DNA of 64,000 bases, from contig CM042985.1 in assembly GCA_023678885.1 (NCBI GenBank), positions 3,584,985 to 3,648,984 on the forward strand. Reading direction: 5' to 3'. This DNA is from Pogostemon cablin (Eukaryota > Streptophyta > Magnoliopsida > Lamiales > Lamiaceae). Shown here one piece after another: positions 44,065 to 54,099 of the stretch. The notes below the pieces were generated by a model that saw only the letters and a list, made by a program, of their open reading frames with translations, was not told where the DNA came from and did not search any database. Within the stretch, counting starts at the first letter, position 1. Every line of letters starts with the position of its first letter. The translations under genes were made by a program, and so were the position numbers.

Positions 44065-45669
44065 ATGGATTCGCGTGAACTGACGCCGGAGGAACTCGAA
44101 AAGATGAAGAAGAATGAATGCCCTTTCTTACGGTTATTGTGAATTATAAACCTTACATAGGTAATTGGATTGATTTTCAGCCTTCATATCCTGTTTTGAA
44201 TTGGTGGCATTTAGGTGTAAGTGGTTTTGGCTATGAAGTTGAATTGGTATGGACTTTGGACTAGGTTAATGCTATTATGTTTAATGAATTAATGTGGAGT
44301 TCTGGTGTTGTGTTGTTTTGATGGCGCCAATTATATCCAATAGTTATTATACTTAGTTTACAATTCAGACGTAGAGGGTTCTGTTTAGCCTGCTTTTCAT
44401 TTACTTGGATTTTTTATATTCACTGATGCATTTGTAGGCTAAAGAGAAGGAGTTGAAGAAGCAGAAAGCAGTAGCAGCAAAGCTTAAGGTGTTAGTTAAG
44501 GCTTAAATCCATGAGAACTATGTTCTAAAACCTTCATCTTATGGGAATAATACATTTTGCCGTCAAATTTTCTGGGATATGAAGGCACAACAACCTGCTA
44601 CTGCTTCAAAGACGGAGAAGAAAAAGAATGTGAAAAGAGAATCTGAGGAGGAAAAACCTGAGGATTACATTGATCCTGAAACGCCTTCAGGTGCGAAGAA
44701 AAATCTATCTCGTCAAATGGCAAAAGACTTACAACCCCAATGCTGTGGATAGCGCGTATGTTGAATGATCAGATTTTGTTTCTGTAGAATATATGAGTGC
44801 TTCCTTTTAATCTTTGTGCTTCTAATTTCTGATATAGGTGGTATAAATGGTGGGAGAAGTCTAAGTTATTTGAGGCAGACGTGAAGAGCTCCAAACCACC
44901 TTTTGCCATTGTGAGTTCCCCAAGCTCTACTATGTGTTCAATATTGGGTGGCTAGTGATGGGCATAGACTATTAAAATAGATTAACTGAAAAAGCTATAA
45001 TTTATTGGTAACTAAACATATTGCTGAGCCATTTTATACATCATTAGTATTGCATTTTTTGAAGCTCACTAGGAACTCAAAAAGAAAAAGAAAAATTAAG
45101 ATAAAATATTGGTGACTGAAGTAGACATGTAATGAATAAATTTTTTTTGATGAACAGAAACTAGAGAATAATTTTTAAGTATATAATGTCAGTAAACTTG
45201 AATTATATAGTACAGGAGTAATCCTTGATATAAATGTGTAAAAGTTGCACATTGCTTCCTATATTTGTCAATTATTTTAAATATTTTCAATTTTAAAATA
45301 GTATCTTAAATATTTGTATTGGATAAGACATTTCAACATTCATTTGAATAAAAGAGAAATAATTTAATGCATTATGATTTCAATTCGACTGATTGGTTCT
45401 TAATTTTTGATGTCCACCTCTTCAAGGTAAAGTAATTTCGGGTTTGTGTGTTAATGATTATATTTGTTTGAAGCTGTATTTTATGCTTATTCTTAGCATC
45501 TTTTCTCCTTGGATGCAGGTTCTGCCACCACCCAATGTTAATGGAATAGAGGTTCTGCAATAGAGGTTTGCTGGTGAACTCAGACATTTATTTTAAAAAT
45601 ATCATGAAGTGTACTTTCATTTATTTTCTTGTAATGCAATAGAGGATGCAATAGAGGATACTATTATTT
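44065..45669 (+). pseudogene. Valyl-tRNA synthetase, 5' part (exons 1-5), decayed
   Basis: Exon 1 starts at ATG 44065 (MDSRELTPEELEKMKKNE). Exon 2 is 44438-44488 (AKEKELKKQKAVAAKLK), exon 3 is 44585-44755 (KPEDYIDPETPSGAKKNLSR), and exon 4 is 44838-44910 (WYKWWEKSKLFEADVKSSKP). Exon 5 at 45519 (VLPPPNV) has lost the HIGH motif by a small deletion. The segment ends inside the first codons of exon 6 (GATACTATTATT, 45658-45669). These are the N-terminal extension and catalytic start of plant ValRS. An inserted A near 44723 shifts the frame and leads to a stop near 44750. The remaining exons lie 33 kb upstream on the same strand. Confidence 0.9.
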
Positions 45670-45671
45670 TT

Positions 45672-45800
45672 CTGTGCGCCCGGGCGCACACAAGTTTTTG
45701 CCTTGTAAAATAAAGGATACACAATTTTAACACAAAATTCTAAAGGCACATGCAATGTGCTCCCGTGTACTCGGGCACACACACAAGCTTTTGCTATAAA
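45672..45800. mobile_element. GC-palindrome MITE fragments
   Basis: GTGCGCCCGGGCGCACACAA at 45676, then ATAAAGGATACACA and a second end GTGTACTCGGGCACACACACAA at 45763-45785. This is a collapsed element of the 43.5/61.7-kb family, sitting exactly at the ValRS exon 6 break. Confidence 0.6.
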
Positions 45801-45828
45801 AAAACTCTTTGAAGAATAATAATTAACA

Positions 45829-47878
45829 AAGGTCCATCAGTTCCGTTGGAAAATAGAATATCAGAGGAAGAATGGACAGGAAAAAAGGTAAATATGTCTT
45901 ACTTGCTTGTCTTTGGTTGTGTTGCATATGCTCATATTAGTTCTAATGATAGAAGCAAGTTAGATGCTAAATCTGTTAAGTGTACGTTCATTGGTTATGG
46001 TGGTGATGAGTTTGGTTATATACTCTGGGATGAGAACAATCGAAAGATTATTCGCAGTAGAGATGTGGTTTTCAATGAACAAGTTATATACAAGAACAGA
46101 TTGGAGGCATCAAATTCTGACAAGACTAATACCCAAGAAGTCGAGTTAGACATCTCAAACTCGAGTGGGAGTAAGGAGAGTCAGAATGAGGAAGAGGTTC
46201 TCATTGAAGAACCAAGGACACCACCACCACCATTGGAGGATCCGTTGCAGAGACCAGCTAGAGAGCGACGTGCACCTGATAGGGATTCGCCCTCTAACTT
46301 CTACTCGTTACTTACTGATGGTGGTGAGCCTGAGTGTTATGCAGAGGCAGAGCAGAGTGCAGATAGAAGAAAATGGAGAGCTGCTATTTATGATGAGTTA
46401 ACATCTCTTCTGTTGAACGGCACTTGGGAACTTGTTGAGCTCCGAAAGGGTAAAAAGGCTTTGCACTGCAAGTGGGTCTACCGAATCAAGAATGAAGATG
46501 ACGGTAGCAGACGCTGCAAAGCCCGGTTGGTTGTCAAGGGGTTTGAGCAGCGACATGATATTGACTATACTGATGTCTTTACTCCAGTTGTGAAACTAAC
46601 CACTATTCGAATGACGTTGAGTATAGTAGCTGCAGAAAACTTGATATTGCATCAGATTGATGTGAAGACGGCATTTCTCCATGGTGAATTGGTGGAGGAG
46701 TTGTACATGACACATCCTGAGGGTTTCATAGAGAAGGAAAATGAGCCACTTGTATGCAAATTAAAGAAAAGCTTGTATGGCCTAAAACAAGCCCAAAGCA
46801 GTGGTATAAGAAGTTTGACAGCTTCATGATGGAGATTGATTACCATAGATGTCACGCTGATCATTCTTGCTACTACAAGAGGTTTGACAATAGCTTCCTT
46901 ATTCTCTTGCTATATGTTGATGATATGTTGATCATATGAGCCGATGCAAGAGAGGTATATAAGTTGAAGAAGCAGTTGTCAGAATGGTTCTCCATGAAGG
47001 ATCTTGGAGAGGCAAAACAGATTTTGAGCATGAGGATTGAACATAATAAGGCGATGGGATATGTATATCTTTCGCTGGCGAGTTACATTCAGAAGGTCCT
47101 GGAAAGATTCAACATGTCAGAGTCGAAGCCTGTGAGTGTTCCACTAGGAAGTCAATTCAAACTTTCAAAGAAGGAGTCACCAAAGAACAAGGAGGAACGT
47201 GCACAAATGATGAGTGTTCCATATGCTTCAGCAATTGGTAGCATCATGTATGCCATGGTGTGTACAAGACCAGATATTGCTCATGCAGTATGAGTAGTAA
47301 GCCGGTTCATGAGTGATCCGGGCAAGCAACATTGGGAAGCAGTGAAGTGGGTCATGCGATACTTGAGAGGTACCACAGACAATGCTTTGTGTTTCAAAGA
47401 CAAGAGCGTGGAGCTGGTGGGTTATGTGGATGCAGACTTGGCATCTAATGACCTTGATGGGAGAAGAAGTACAACAGGGTATGTCTTTACTTATGGTGAT
47501 ACTGCTATATCTTTGACTTCTAAGTTGTAGAAGGTTGTTGCATTGTCCACCACGGAGGTAGAGTATATAGCTGTGACAGAGGCAAGTAAGGAGATGGTGT
47601 GGTTGCAGAATTTCTTGGGAGAATTTGGGAAGGAGCATGAAAATAGTACTCTTTTCAGTGATAGTCAAAGTGTTATATTTCTTGCAAAGAATCCAGCATT
47701 TCACTCAAGAACAAAGCATGTTGAGTTGAAGTATCACTACATCCGTCACCTTTTGGAGAAGGAGATCTTGCAACTTATGAAGATCCTTGGAAATGAGAAT
47801 CCAGCGGACATGTTTACTAAGGTGGTGACCTTAGAGAAATTGAAGCTATGCATAGCTTCAATTGACCTTGGAACTTGA
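45829..47878 (+). pseudogene. Ty1/copia retrotransposon pol, 5'-truncated and broken
   Basis: The frame opens inside the integrase C-terminus (LLVFGCVAYAHI, KCTFIGYGGDEFGY), then an acidic/Pro linker, then reverse transcriptase: WELVELRKGKKALHCKWVYR, DYTDVFTPVVKLTTIR, HQIDVKTAFLHGEL, SLYGLKQA, and YVDDM after a -1 frameshift near 46793. RNase H follows (VGYVDADLASN, ALSTTEVEYIA, SRTKHVELKYH). Stops at 46937, 47291 and 47528 replace Gly, Gly and Gln codons. Gag, protease and most of integrase are missing, as is the 5' LTR. The element cannot move by itself. It is a Tork/Tnt1-like arrangement by motif style. Confidence 0.95.
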
Positions 47879-47953
47879 AGAAAAGGCTAGGCGATTCCAG
47901 ACAGATATGGGAGAGGAATAAGGAGATATGACTACATAGAGGATTCAGTCTCC

Positions 47954-48195
47954 AAGTGGGAGATTGTTGGAGTATGGAGCCCAAATTCTTTGGGCCCATA
48001 TTTTCTTTGGCCCAGTTGATCCTAATGGGCTTAGGGTTAGGGCAAGATGTCTATTTAATAGATTGTTTCCCATTGTAGTTAATTTGATCAAGAAGTTTCT
48101 CATTGTAGTTGACTTGTCCAACAAGTTAAGAAAAATCCTGACTTGGCATCGCCCCCAGACATAGTCGAAAGACGAACTGCATAAACAAATCTTGT
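47954..48195 (+). mobile_element. Copia polypurine tract and partial 3' LTR
   Basis: AAGTGGGAGATTGTTGG marks the polypurine tract and LTR start (TGTTGG at 47965). The LTR continues through AATGGGCTTAGGGTTAGGG and CATCGCCCCCAGACATAGTC to about 48190, where it runs into a (GCGT)n tract. No clear CA end or target duplication was found, so the right border is uncertain. Confidence 0.75.
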
Positions 48196-48262
48196 GCGTG
48201 CGTGCGTGCGTGCGTCAAAATTTCTATGTCATCGTGTGCGTGCGTCAAAATTTCTAACATCC
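48195..48262. repeat. (TGCG)n tract with 21-bp direct repeat
   Basis: TGCGTGCGTGCGTGCG followed by TCAAAATTTCTA, and the unit GTGCGTGCGTCAAAATTTCTA occurs again at about 48237-48258. It lies between the retroelement and the LW-family locus. Confidence 0.85.
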
Positions 48263-48311
48263 ACCCCACCCCAACCCTCATTCCACGGTTCAAATTCCAC
48301 CCCAATCCTCG

Positions 48312-48731
48312 TTACTGCTCAAAAAGGAGCATGCTACTCCACCACTTGCATTGGAAGATCGGGGACAACCCCATTTCCTCAAGAATACACCAGTGGCAAA
48401 TATGGTACCCGAAATGGCATGCGTGCTCGTAATTGAACGGCTTCCTCACGAAGTCACCGAAGTTTGTATAGTATTCTGCACATTTCATGAATTGTTGTGC
48501 CGTGTCTGCATCGGGCTCATCCAAACTTCGGATAGCCTTCTCCGGAAAGTTCGGAGCAAGAGGTTTTGTTGTAACGAGGACGGGAAGGTTCTCCCTTGGA
48601 CTAAATTCTACCAGATCTGGGAGACTTTTGTCCTCGGAACCTGATTTCGATTTAGTGGAGTAGAAGAGTGGAAGGGTGGGATTGGGGTGGAAATATCGTC
48701 CCAGAGGGGACATTTCATGTTTGTGCACCAA
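48312..48731 (-). pseudogene. LW-family fragment, inverted (48-kb locus)
   Basis: Minus-strand frame: HPNPTLPLFYSTKSKSGSED, LPDLVEFSPRENLP, KPLAPNFPEKAIRSLDEP, then AQQFMKCAEYYTNFGDFV. This gives the family order: presequence-like end with FYST, acidic Ser linker, P-x-ENLP motif, then the start of the LW-domain helix. It then leaves the family (after VRKPF), so the LW motif itself is not on this strand. It is present on the plus strand at 48.72 kb. The same split occurs at 24.7-25.1 kb. There is no convincing leader upstream of the minus-strand Met. Confidence 0.65.
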
Positions 48732-48798
48732 AGCCTGCCGAGAAGATGTGGCGCGAATTCATCCATCCCTGCCCTAAGAAAAATAAGTTTTCTTAGGT
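48718..48798 (+). pseudogene. LW-family C-terminal segment (48-kb locus)
   Basis: The plus strand reads HVCAPKPAEKMWREFIHP and then a Lys-rich end (CPKKNKFS) before TAG. It is in frame with nothing upstream on this strand. Its 3' flank (TTTGTTTGTTTG, GTTAATTAAATGCCACTTTAA) matches 25.1-25.2 kb. Confidence 0.7.
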
Positions 48799-49159
48799 GT
48801 TTTAAGAAGTCCAAGGAGAAGGAGTCAGAATTTGTTGTTGTTATGTTTGTTTGTTTGTTTGAGTTTGAGTTGCTTGTTTGTCTTTGTTCTTTGTTAAGGT
48901 TGGTTGATTAGGGTTTCTGTAAGTTTGTTTTCAGTTGTTAATTAAATGCCACTTTAATTGTTTCTACAGTTATTTGTCGATTTTATATAAATAAATTATT
49001 TAGGGGATTACTTACATGACATGGGTCATGTATTACCCAAAATGCTACCTACTGTATCAGTTAATTCTCACATTAAATTTTAAAAAATATTTTATTTAAT
49101 TTGTTTCCTCAATGTGTCAATTCTATCTTTCCTCTTTCGCATAATCTAAAATCGCTGCA

Positions 49160-49400
49160 TTCTAACTAATCAGAATGAGAGGTAAACTGGTCCGCGCAAT
49201 CATCCACGGCGGCAAAAGACACGACGGAGCCATATCAAGGACATATAGAACGTGAGAGTCGACTGCCTTGAGGACGCCGCCGGCAGCAAGCGCGTGCGGC
49301 GAGTGTGCGCTGTTGGGGGCGTCGTATCTGATCCGAGACGGAGGGTTGTTTATGGCATCCGTCGCCATTAGAGCACTGAACGACTGCCATATTTTCTGAA
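49160..49400 (-). pseudogene. GC-rich captured fragment, unassigned
   Basis: A GC-rich block inside the Pack-MULE, open on the minus strand (NPPSRIRYDAPNSAHSPHAL then AAGGVLKAVDSHVLYV). Composition differs sharply from the AT-rich surroundings. I could not name the source gene. Confidence 0.4.
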
Positions 49401-49560
49401 TTTCTATTCTTCAGTGAGTATTTTTTCATTCCTTCAATTTTCAATTTCTTTTAAGTTGTTTCGATCAGTAGGCGAAATTAGTCCTTCGTTTAAGGCACAA
49501 CAATAGGAGAGAACATGGATTTTGGTTCTAAACTGAAAACATCACACATCTTCTCCAAAG

Positions 49561-49855
49561 TATAGCGGCGACTCTGAGCTTCAGCTCGAAAGAATTAATG
49601 TTTACTACAATGAAGCGAACGGCTGAAGATACTCCCACGCGCACTGTTCTAATGGACCTTGAGCACGGCACGATGGATTTGATTAGATCCGGACCATTTG
49701 GACAGATCTCCAGGTCCGACTATTTTGTTTTCTGGAAAAATGGTGCTGGTAATAATTGGGCGAAAGGACATTACACCGAGGGAGCGGAATTGATTGATTC
49801 TGCGCTTGATGTTGTTCGCAAGGAGACTGAAAATTGTGACTGCTTGCAAGGTTAA
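49561..49855 (+). pseudogene. Beta-tubulin exon fragment captured in MULE
   Basis: About 95 codons match beta-tubulin from about residue 50: SELQLERINVYYNEA, then after a stop (GGC-TGA) and a one-base shift, VLMDLEHGTMDLIRSGPFGQ, GAGNNWAKGHYTEGAELID and DVVRKETENCDCLQG. The piece ends at CTTGCAAG|GTTAAA, which is the usual first exon/intron border of plant beta-tubulin genes. The GTP-contacting GAGNNWAKGHYTEGAE segment is intact but the frame is broken. It is not a functional tubulin. Confidence 0.92.
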
Positions 49856-49987
49856 ATTTGTTCTTTAATTGGATATATTCTTGATCCATGCCTCACAGGG
49901 AACCTATAGTATGTTAATATTGTTCATAAGCAGGACAAGATTCACCAAAATCATTCTTTCTTATTCATGATGAACGATTGGCCAAAA

Positions 49988-50340
49988 TCATTGGTCGGGG
50001 CATTTATCAAATTGCACAAACCTATTATAAATACCCACAATGTAATCAAAAAGGAAAAAGTTAGGAAAAGAAGAGATACATTTGAAGTCTTTTTCTACCC
50101 CAATTTCATGACATTGATTTACAAAATACTCCAAAAGATTGAGTCCCCTTATCTTGTCTCTATGCCTCATATTCTTGAAGTCTTCAGGAGAGGCAAACAA
50201 ACTATCCATATCATCAAAACCTGGATATTGTGAGTCAAATTTTAGCATTTCCCCAACCATACGCACAAAATTTACTTTAGTATCGGACAAGAACACAAAA
50301 TGCTTTAGAGAAAGTGGATAAAGGGCAGGCTTCCGATGAC
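49988..50340 (-). pseudogene. Third captured fragment in MULE, unrecognised
   Basis: A minus-strand frame of 102 codons (LSDTKVNFVRMVGEMLKFDS, GFDDMDSLFASPEDFKNMRH, RDKIRGLNLLEYFVNQCHE) has protein-like composition, unlike AT-rich shadow frames. I do not recognise a domain. It sits within the Pack-MULE next to the tubulin piece, so capture from a host gene is the simplest reading. Confidence 0.45.
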
Positions 50341-51221
50341 TGCAAAGTAATGAATAACATCGATTAATCTATTCGGAGAGAGTGTAGAGTGTAGTTGACG
50401 ACTGAATCGGGCAAAGGCTGCTTGGGAGGTCGAACTTTGAAAGGATTTTGAATACCGTCGATGTCAGAGATGGTTGGTTGATGGAGGACGACGAACGATT
50501 AGAATGGGAATGAGAAAGGGCCAAAACAAAAAAAATTATAAAATTATAAAATAATAACAGGCTGTACTGGCAGTACAGGTAATTAAGTGTATTTAAAAAA
50601 ATAATAATTTATTGATCTAAAGGTTTAAAGTGAATAGACTATATCCAACGGCAGTGACTAATTTGGGTTATGTATTACCCAGGTCACACAAGAACCTGCC
50701 TAATTATTTATTTATGAAATAAAAAGTAGAAAAATCAAAAAATAATGTCACGACCCACTTTACATAACTTATAATTCTCTAATTAACATAAACATCATCA
50801 TTATAAAAACTGCATTTTTTTTCCAAATAATATATATATTATCCAAACGATCACACCAGTTCAACATACGTAACTGGTTTCTGACACCACATCAATCCAC
50901 ACCAACTGGTGACAATACTTATTATTTTACATAATAAAATATCAGCGGAAATAAAATATACACGATCTAGCCCAACAGGTCGTCATCTATGTACATCTTG
51001 CTCAAACCCTGTAGGAGCTCCACAGCTTGCACAATACACCACATACTCAAATATCATCAGGCTCACCTACAATGCATAAACTAGTGAGACAAAAATCTCA
51101 ATAAGTAGAATCATGCATGATAGTGCATGAAAATACATTTATTTTCTAATCTTTCTAATTGGTCTCTTTTATTTTGAAAACTGTTCACGTTGCGGGATCC
51201 CCACGACACACTTATGATATG

Positions 51222-53257
51222 CACCCCAAATCAATAAAAAAAAGGAGGGGTGTACCGGAGCGGGAAGAAAGGAATTAATTACGGTTCTTCACGGGTCTAT
51301 AATTTTCGGAGTTGAGGTAAGTAGAAGTCCAACTACAATGCATAAATATATTGTGTGTAAATTAATTGTAATTTATATGTGATAATTATGCCATTAATTA
51401 TTTGTGATTAATTTAATTATGTTATTTAATGTTATGAATTATCTGGGGTTAATTATTGATACAAGTTGTGAATTTATGTGATTTGAATTTATATCATTGT
51501 CCTATATAAATATATGTGATTAGAAACTGTTGAAAATATATTCATATGAGTTGAGAAAATATTGGTTATAAGGATCTGTGTGATCCGAGATGAAATTGTT
51601 ATCCTAAAAAGGGGACAGTGTGATCAAGGTGAAATGGTTATTTTATAAATGAATCTATGTGACTGGGGTGGAATTGTTATTTCAAAAGTGGAGTTGTGTG
51701 AATTAAAATTTAGTTGTTGTTATTTATGATTAAATGTTGATATTGATGTGTAAATGTTTTATAATGCATATTTAATTGCACTGGTTGCATACCATGCATA
51801 ATCATAAAAAGTGTTTTTCTCAAAATTAATAAGATACTAATGGTGTGTGCGGCCACTATATATGCATCTCTGTCAGGGTTCGAAAAAAATCGTTCCCGAT
51901 ATTTTATTCTGGGTTCGGAAAAATTGTTCTCAGTTGTTTATTAGGGGTTCAGAAAAATTTTATAACTTATAGTTGTTTAATTAACATAAATATCATCATC
52001 TTAAAATCTGCATATTTTTTTCACATAATATATATATTATCCAAACGGTCACACCAGTTCAACATACGTAACTGGTTTCTGACACCACATCAATTCACAT
52101 AAACTGGTGACAATACTTATTATATTACATAATAAAATATCAGTGGAAACAAAATAAACACACGGTCTAGCCCAACAGGTCATCATGTATGTACATTTTG
52201 CTCAAACTCTGTAGGAGCTCCATAGCTTGAACAGTACACCACATACTCAAATATTATCTGGCTCACCTACAATGCATAAACTAGTGAGACAAAATCTCAG
52301 TAAGTAAAAATCATGTATGATAGTGCATGAAAATGCATTTATTTCCTAATCTTTCTAATTGGTCTATTTTATTTTGAAAATTGTTCATGTTGTGGGATCC
52401 CCACGACACACTTATAATATGCACCCCAAATGAGCTCAATGGGGACGATTTTTCCGAACCCCAAATGTAAAACATGCCGAGAACGATTTTTTCGAACTCT
52501 AGCAAAGTGGTGGGGATGATTTTTCCGAACCCCTAATAAACAACTGAGAACGATTTTTCCAAACCCAGAAATACAGTGTCGGGAACGATTTTTTCGAACC
52601 CTGACAGAGATGCATATATAGTGGTCGCACACACCATTAGTATCTTATAAATTTTGGGAAAAACACTTGTCATGATTATGCATGGTATGCAACCAATGCA
52701 ATTAAATATGCATTATAAAATATTTACGGCATCAATATCAACATTTAATCATAAGTAAAACAACAACTAAATTTTAATTCATATAAATCCACTTCTGTAA
52801 TAACAACTTCTCTCCAGTCACATAGATCTATTTATAAAATAACTACACCTTGGATCACACGGATTTTTTTTTCAATAACAACTTCATCTTGGATCACACA
52901 GATCCTTATAACCAATATCTTTTCCAATCATACAGATATATTTTCAACAGTTTCTAATCACACATATTTATATAGGACAATGATATAAATTTAAATCATA
53001 TAAATTCACAACTTGTATCACTAATTAACCCCAAATAATTCTTAATATTAAATAAAGTAATTAAAATAATCACAAATATTTTATGACATAATTATCACAT
53101 ATTAATCACAAATAATTCATACACAATATATTTATGCATTGTAGTTGGACTTCTACTTACCTCAACTCTGAAAATTATAGACCCGTGAAGAACCGTAATT
53201 AATTCATTCCTTCCCGCTCCGGTATACCTCCTCCTTTTTTTTTATTGATTTGGGGTG
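51222..53257. repeat. ~740-bp inverted repeat inside LTR element
   Basis: 51222-51958 is the reverse complement of 52519-53257, with an estimated 85-90% identity by eye. Its outer end begins with CACCCCAAAT, which is also present at the end of A and A'. This 10-bp microhomology marks the junction. Confidence 0.85.
52443..52605. repeat. Minisatellite of ACGATTTTTCCGAACCC units
   Basis: Five units of about 30-36 bp, each with ACGATTTTT(C/T)CGAACCC, occupy the LTR. The inverted B segment holds reverse-complement copies of the outer ones (about 51880-51958). Confidence 0.8.
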
Positions 53258-53770
53258 TGAGGTAATGAATTCCTCAACACCCCATATATATAGTAAAAGG
53301 GGTAGAGGAGGTGGCCGACAAAAACAAATTTTTTTTTTATAATAATAAGGCTGCTAATCACATGCATGCATCAAATTTCAATTTGGCTACCAAAGTCCAT
53401 TCAACCTGCACCCACCAATTTTGACTCTTCTTTTCTCTTTTTTTTCTTTTTTTATTATTATATTATTATTATAATAAAAATACGTGTGATACTTAATAAT
53501 TAAGAAACATATATTTATACACATAAAATAATTTACTCATATATCTAAATTAATACACATAAATATTTATGCACACATATATTCACATATTGTCACATTA
53601 TTATCACAGATGTCTCAAATAAAATGTAAATATATATAAAAATATTGAAACAATTGTCACATAATAATTATATAGTTGCCACATAATTATAACATAATTA
53701 TAAAATGCATATAATACAAATTAAATTATATTGGCACACGAGTAGTGAGAAGCTCGGGTATCACAAATAA

Positions 53771-54067
53771 TAATAATTATAATAGAAACAAAAAATAAAA
53801 ATTCGTTTTCCGAAATTAAAACGGAGTACTGACCAGCCCACATCTATTAAAGTTGAGTGATTGAACCGGCCCAACTAATATGGGCCAATTAAATTAACTT
53901 TCCATATTGTATAAACCACAAGAATTGGACCGGCCCAACTAATATGGGCCAAGGAAATTAACTATCAATATTCTAAAAACCGTTACACCACGGTTTTTAT
54001 TAACTCTTCTGCTTTCCATTTCGGCATTGTCATTTGGCTGCGCGACTTCAGTGAACTTCATTCCTCA

Positions 54068-54099
<32 letters not shown>

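Larger units (their letters stand above)
48994..50710. mobile_element. Probable Pack-MULE (49003-50701) with AATTATTTA target duplication
   Basis: AATTATTTA occurs at 48994-49002 and 50702-50710, and the flanks rejoin to match the uninterrupted 25.2-25.3 kb sequence. The ends GGGGATTACTTACATGACAT / TGGGTCATGTATTACCC and (reverse complement) AGGCAGGTTCTTGTGTGACC / TGGGTAATACATAACCC form an imperfect ~40-bp terminal inverted repeat. An 8-9 bp target duplication and such ends fit the Mutator superfamily. No transposase is inside; instead it holds gene fragments, one of which is beta-tubulin. Confidence 0.8.
50742..53770. mobile_element. Solo-LTR-like element with internal inverted duplication, AATAA target duplication
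   Basis: The element begins TGTCACGACCC at 50747 and ends CTCGGGTATCACA at 53765, flanked by AATAA on both sides (50742-50746, 53766-53770). The 5-bp duplication and TG...CA ends fit an LTR retrotransposon. No gag-pol is present. The interior is A (50763-51231), inverted B (51222-51958), A' (51959-52431), then a unique part and B' (52519-53257). Removing the extra A plus inverted B leaves an ordinary ~1.8-kb solo LTR. Flanks rejoin to match 25.3 kb. Confidence 0.8.

Noticed and set aside
44065..45669. A separate small Lys-rich gene at 44.07-44.9 kb
   Set aside because: The exons match the N-terminal extension of ValRS in order and phase and lead to VLPPPNV.
45846..47878. An active retrotransposon
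   Set aside because: It lacks a 5' LTR, gag, protease and most of integrase, and pol has three stops and a frameshift.
49598..49855. A short functional tubulin-like protein starting at the internal ATG
   Set aside because: It lacks most of tubulin, begins after a stop and frameshift, and ends at a splice donor within a transposon.
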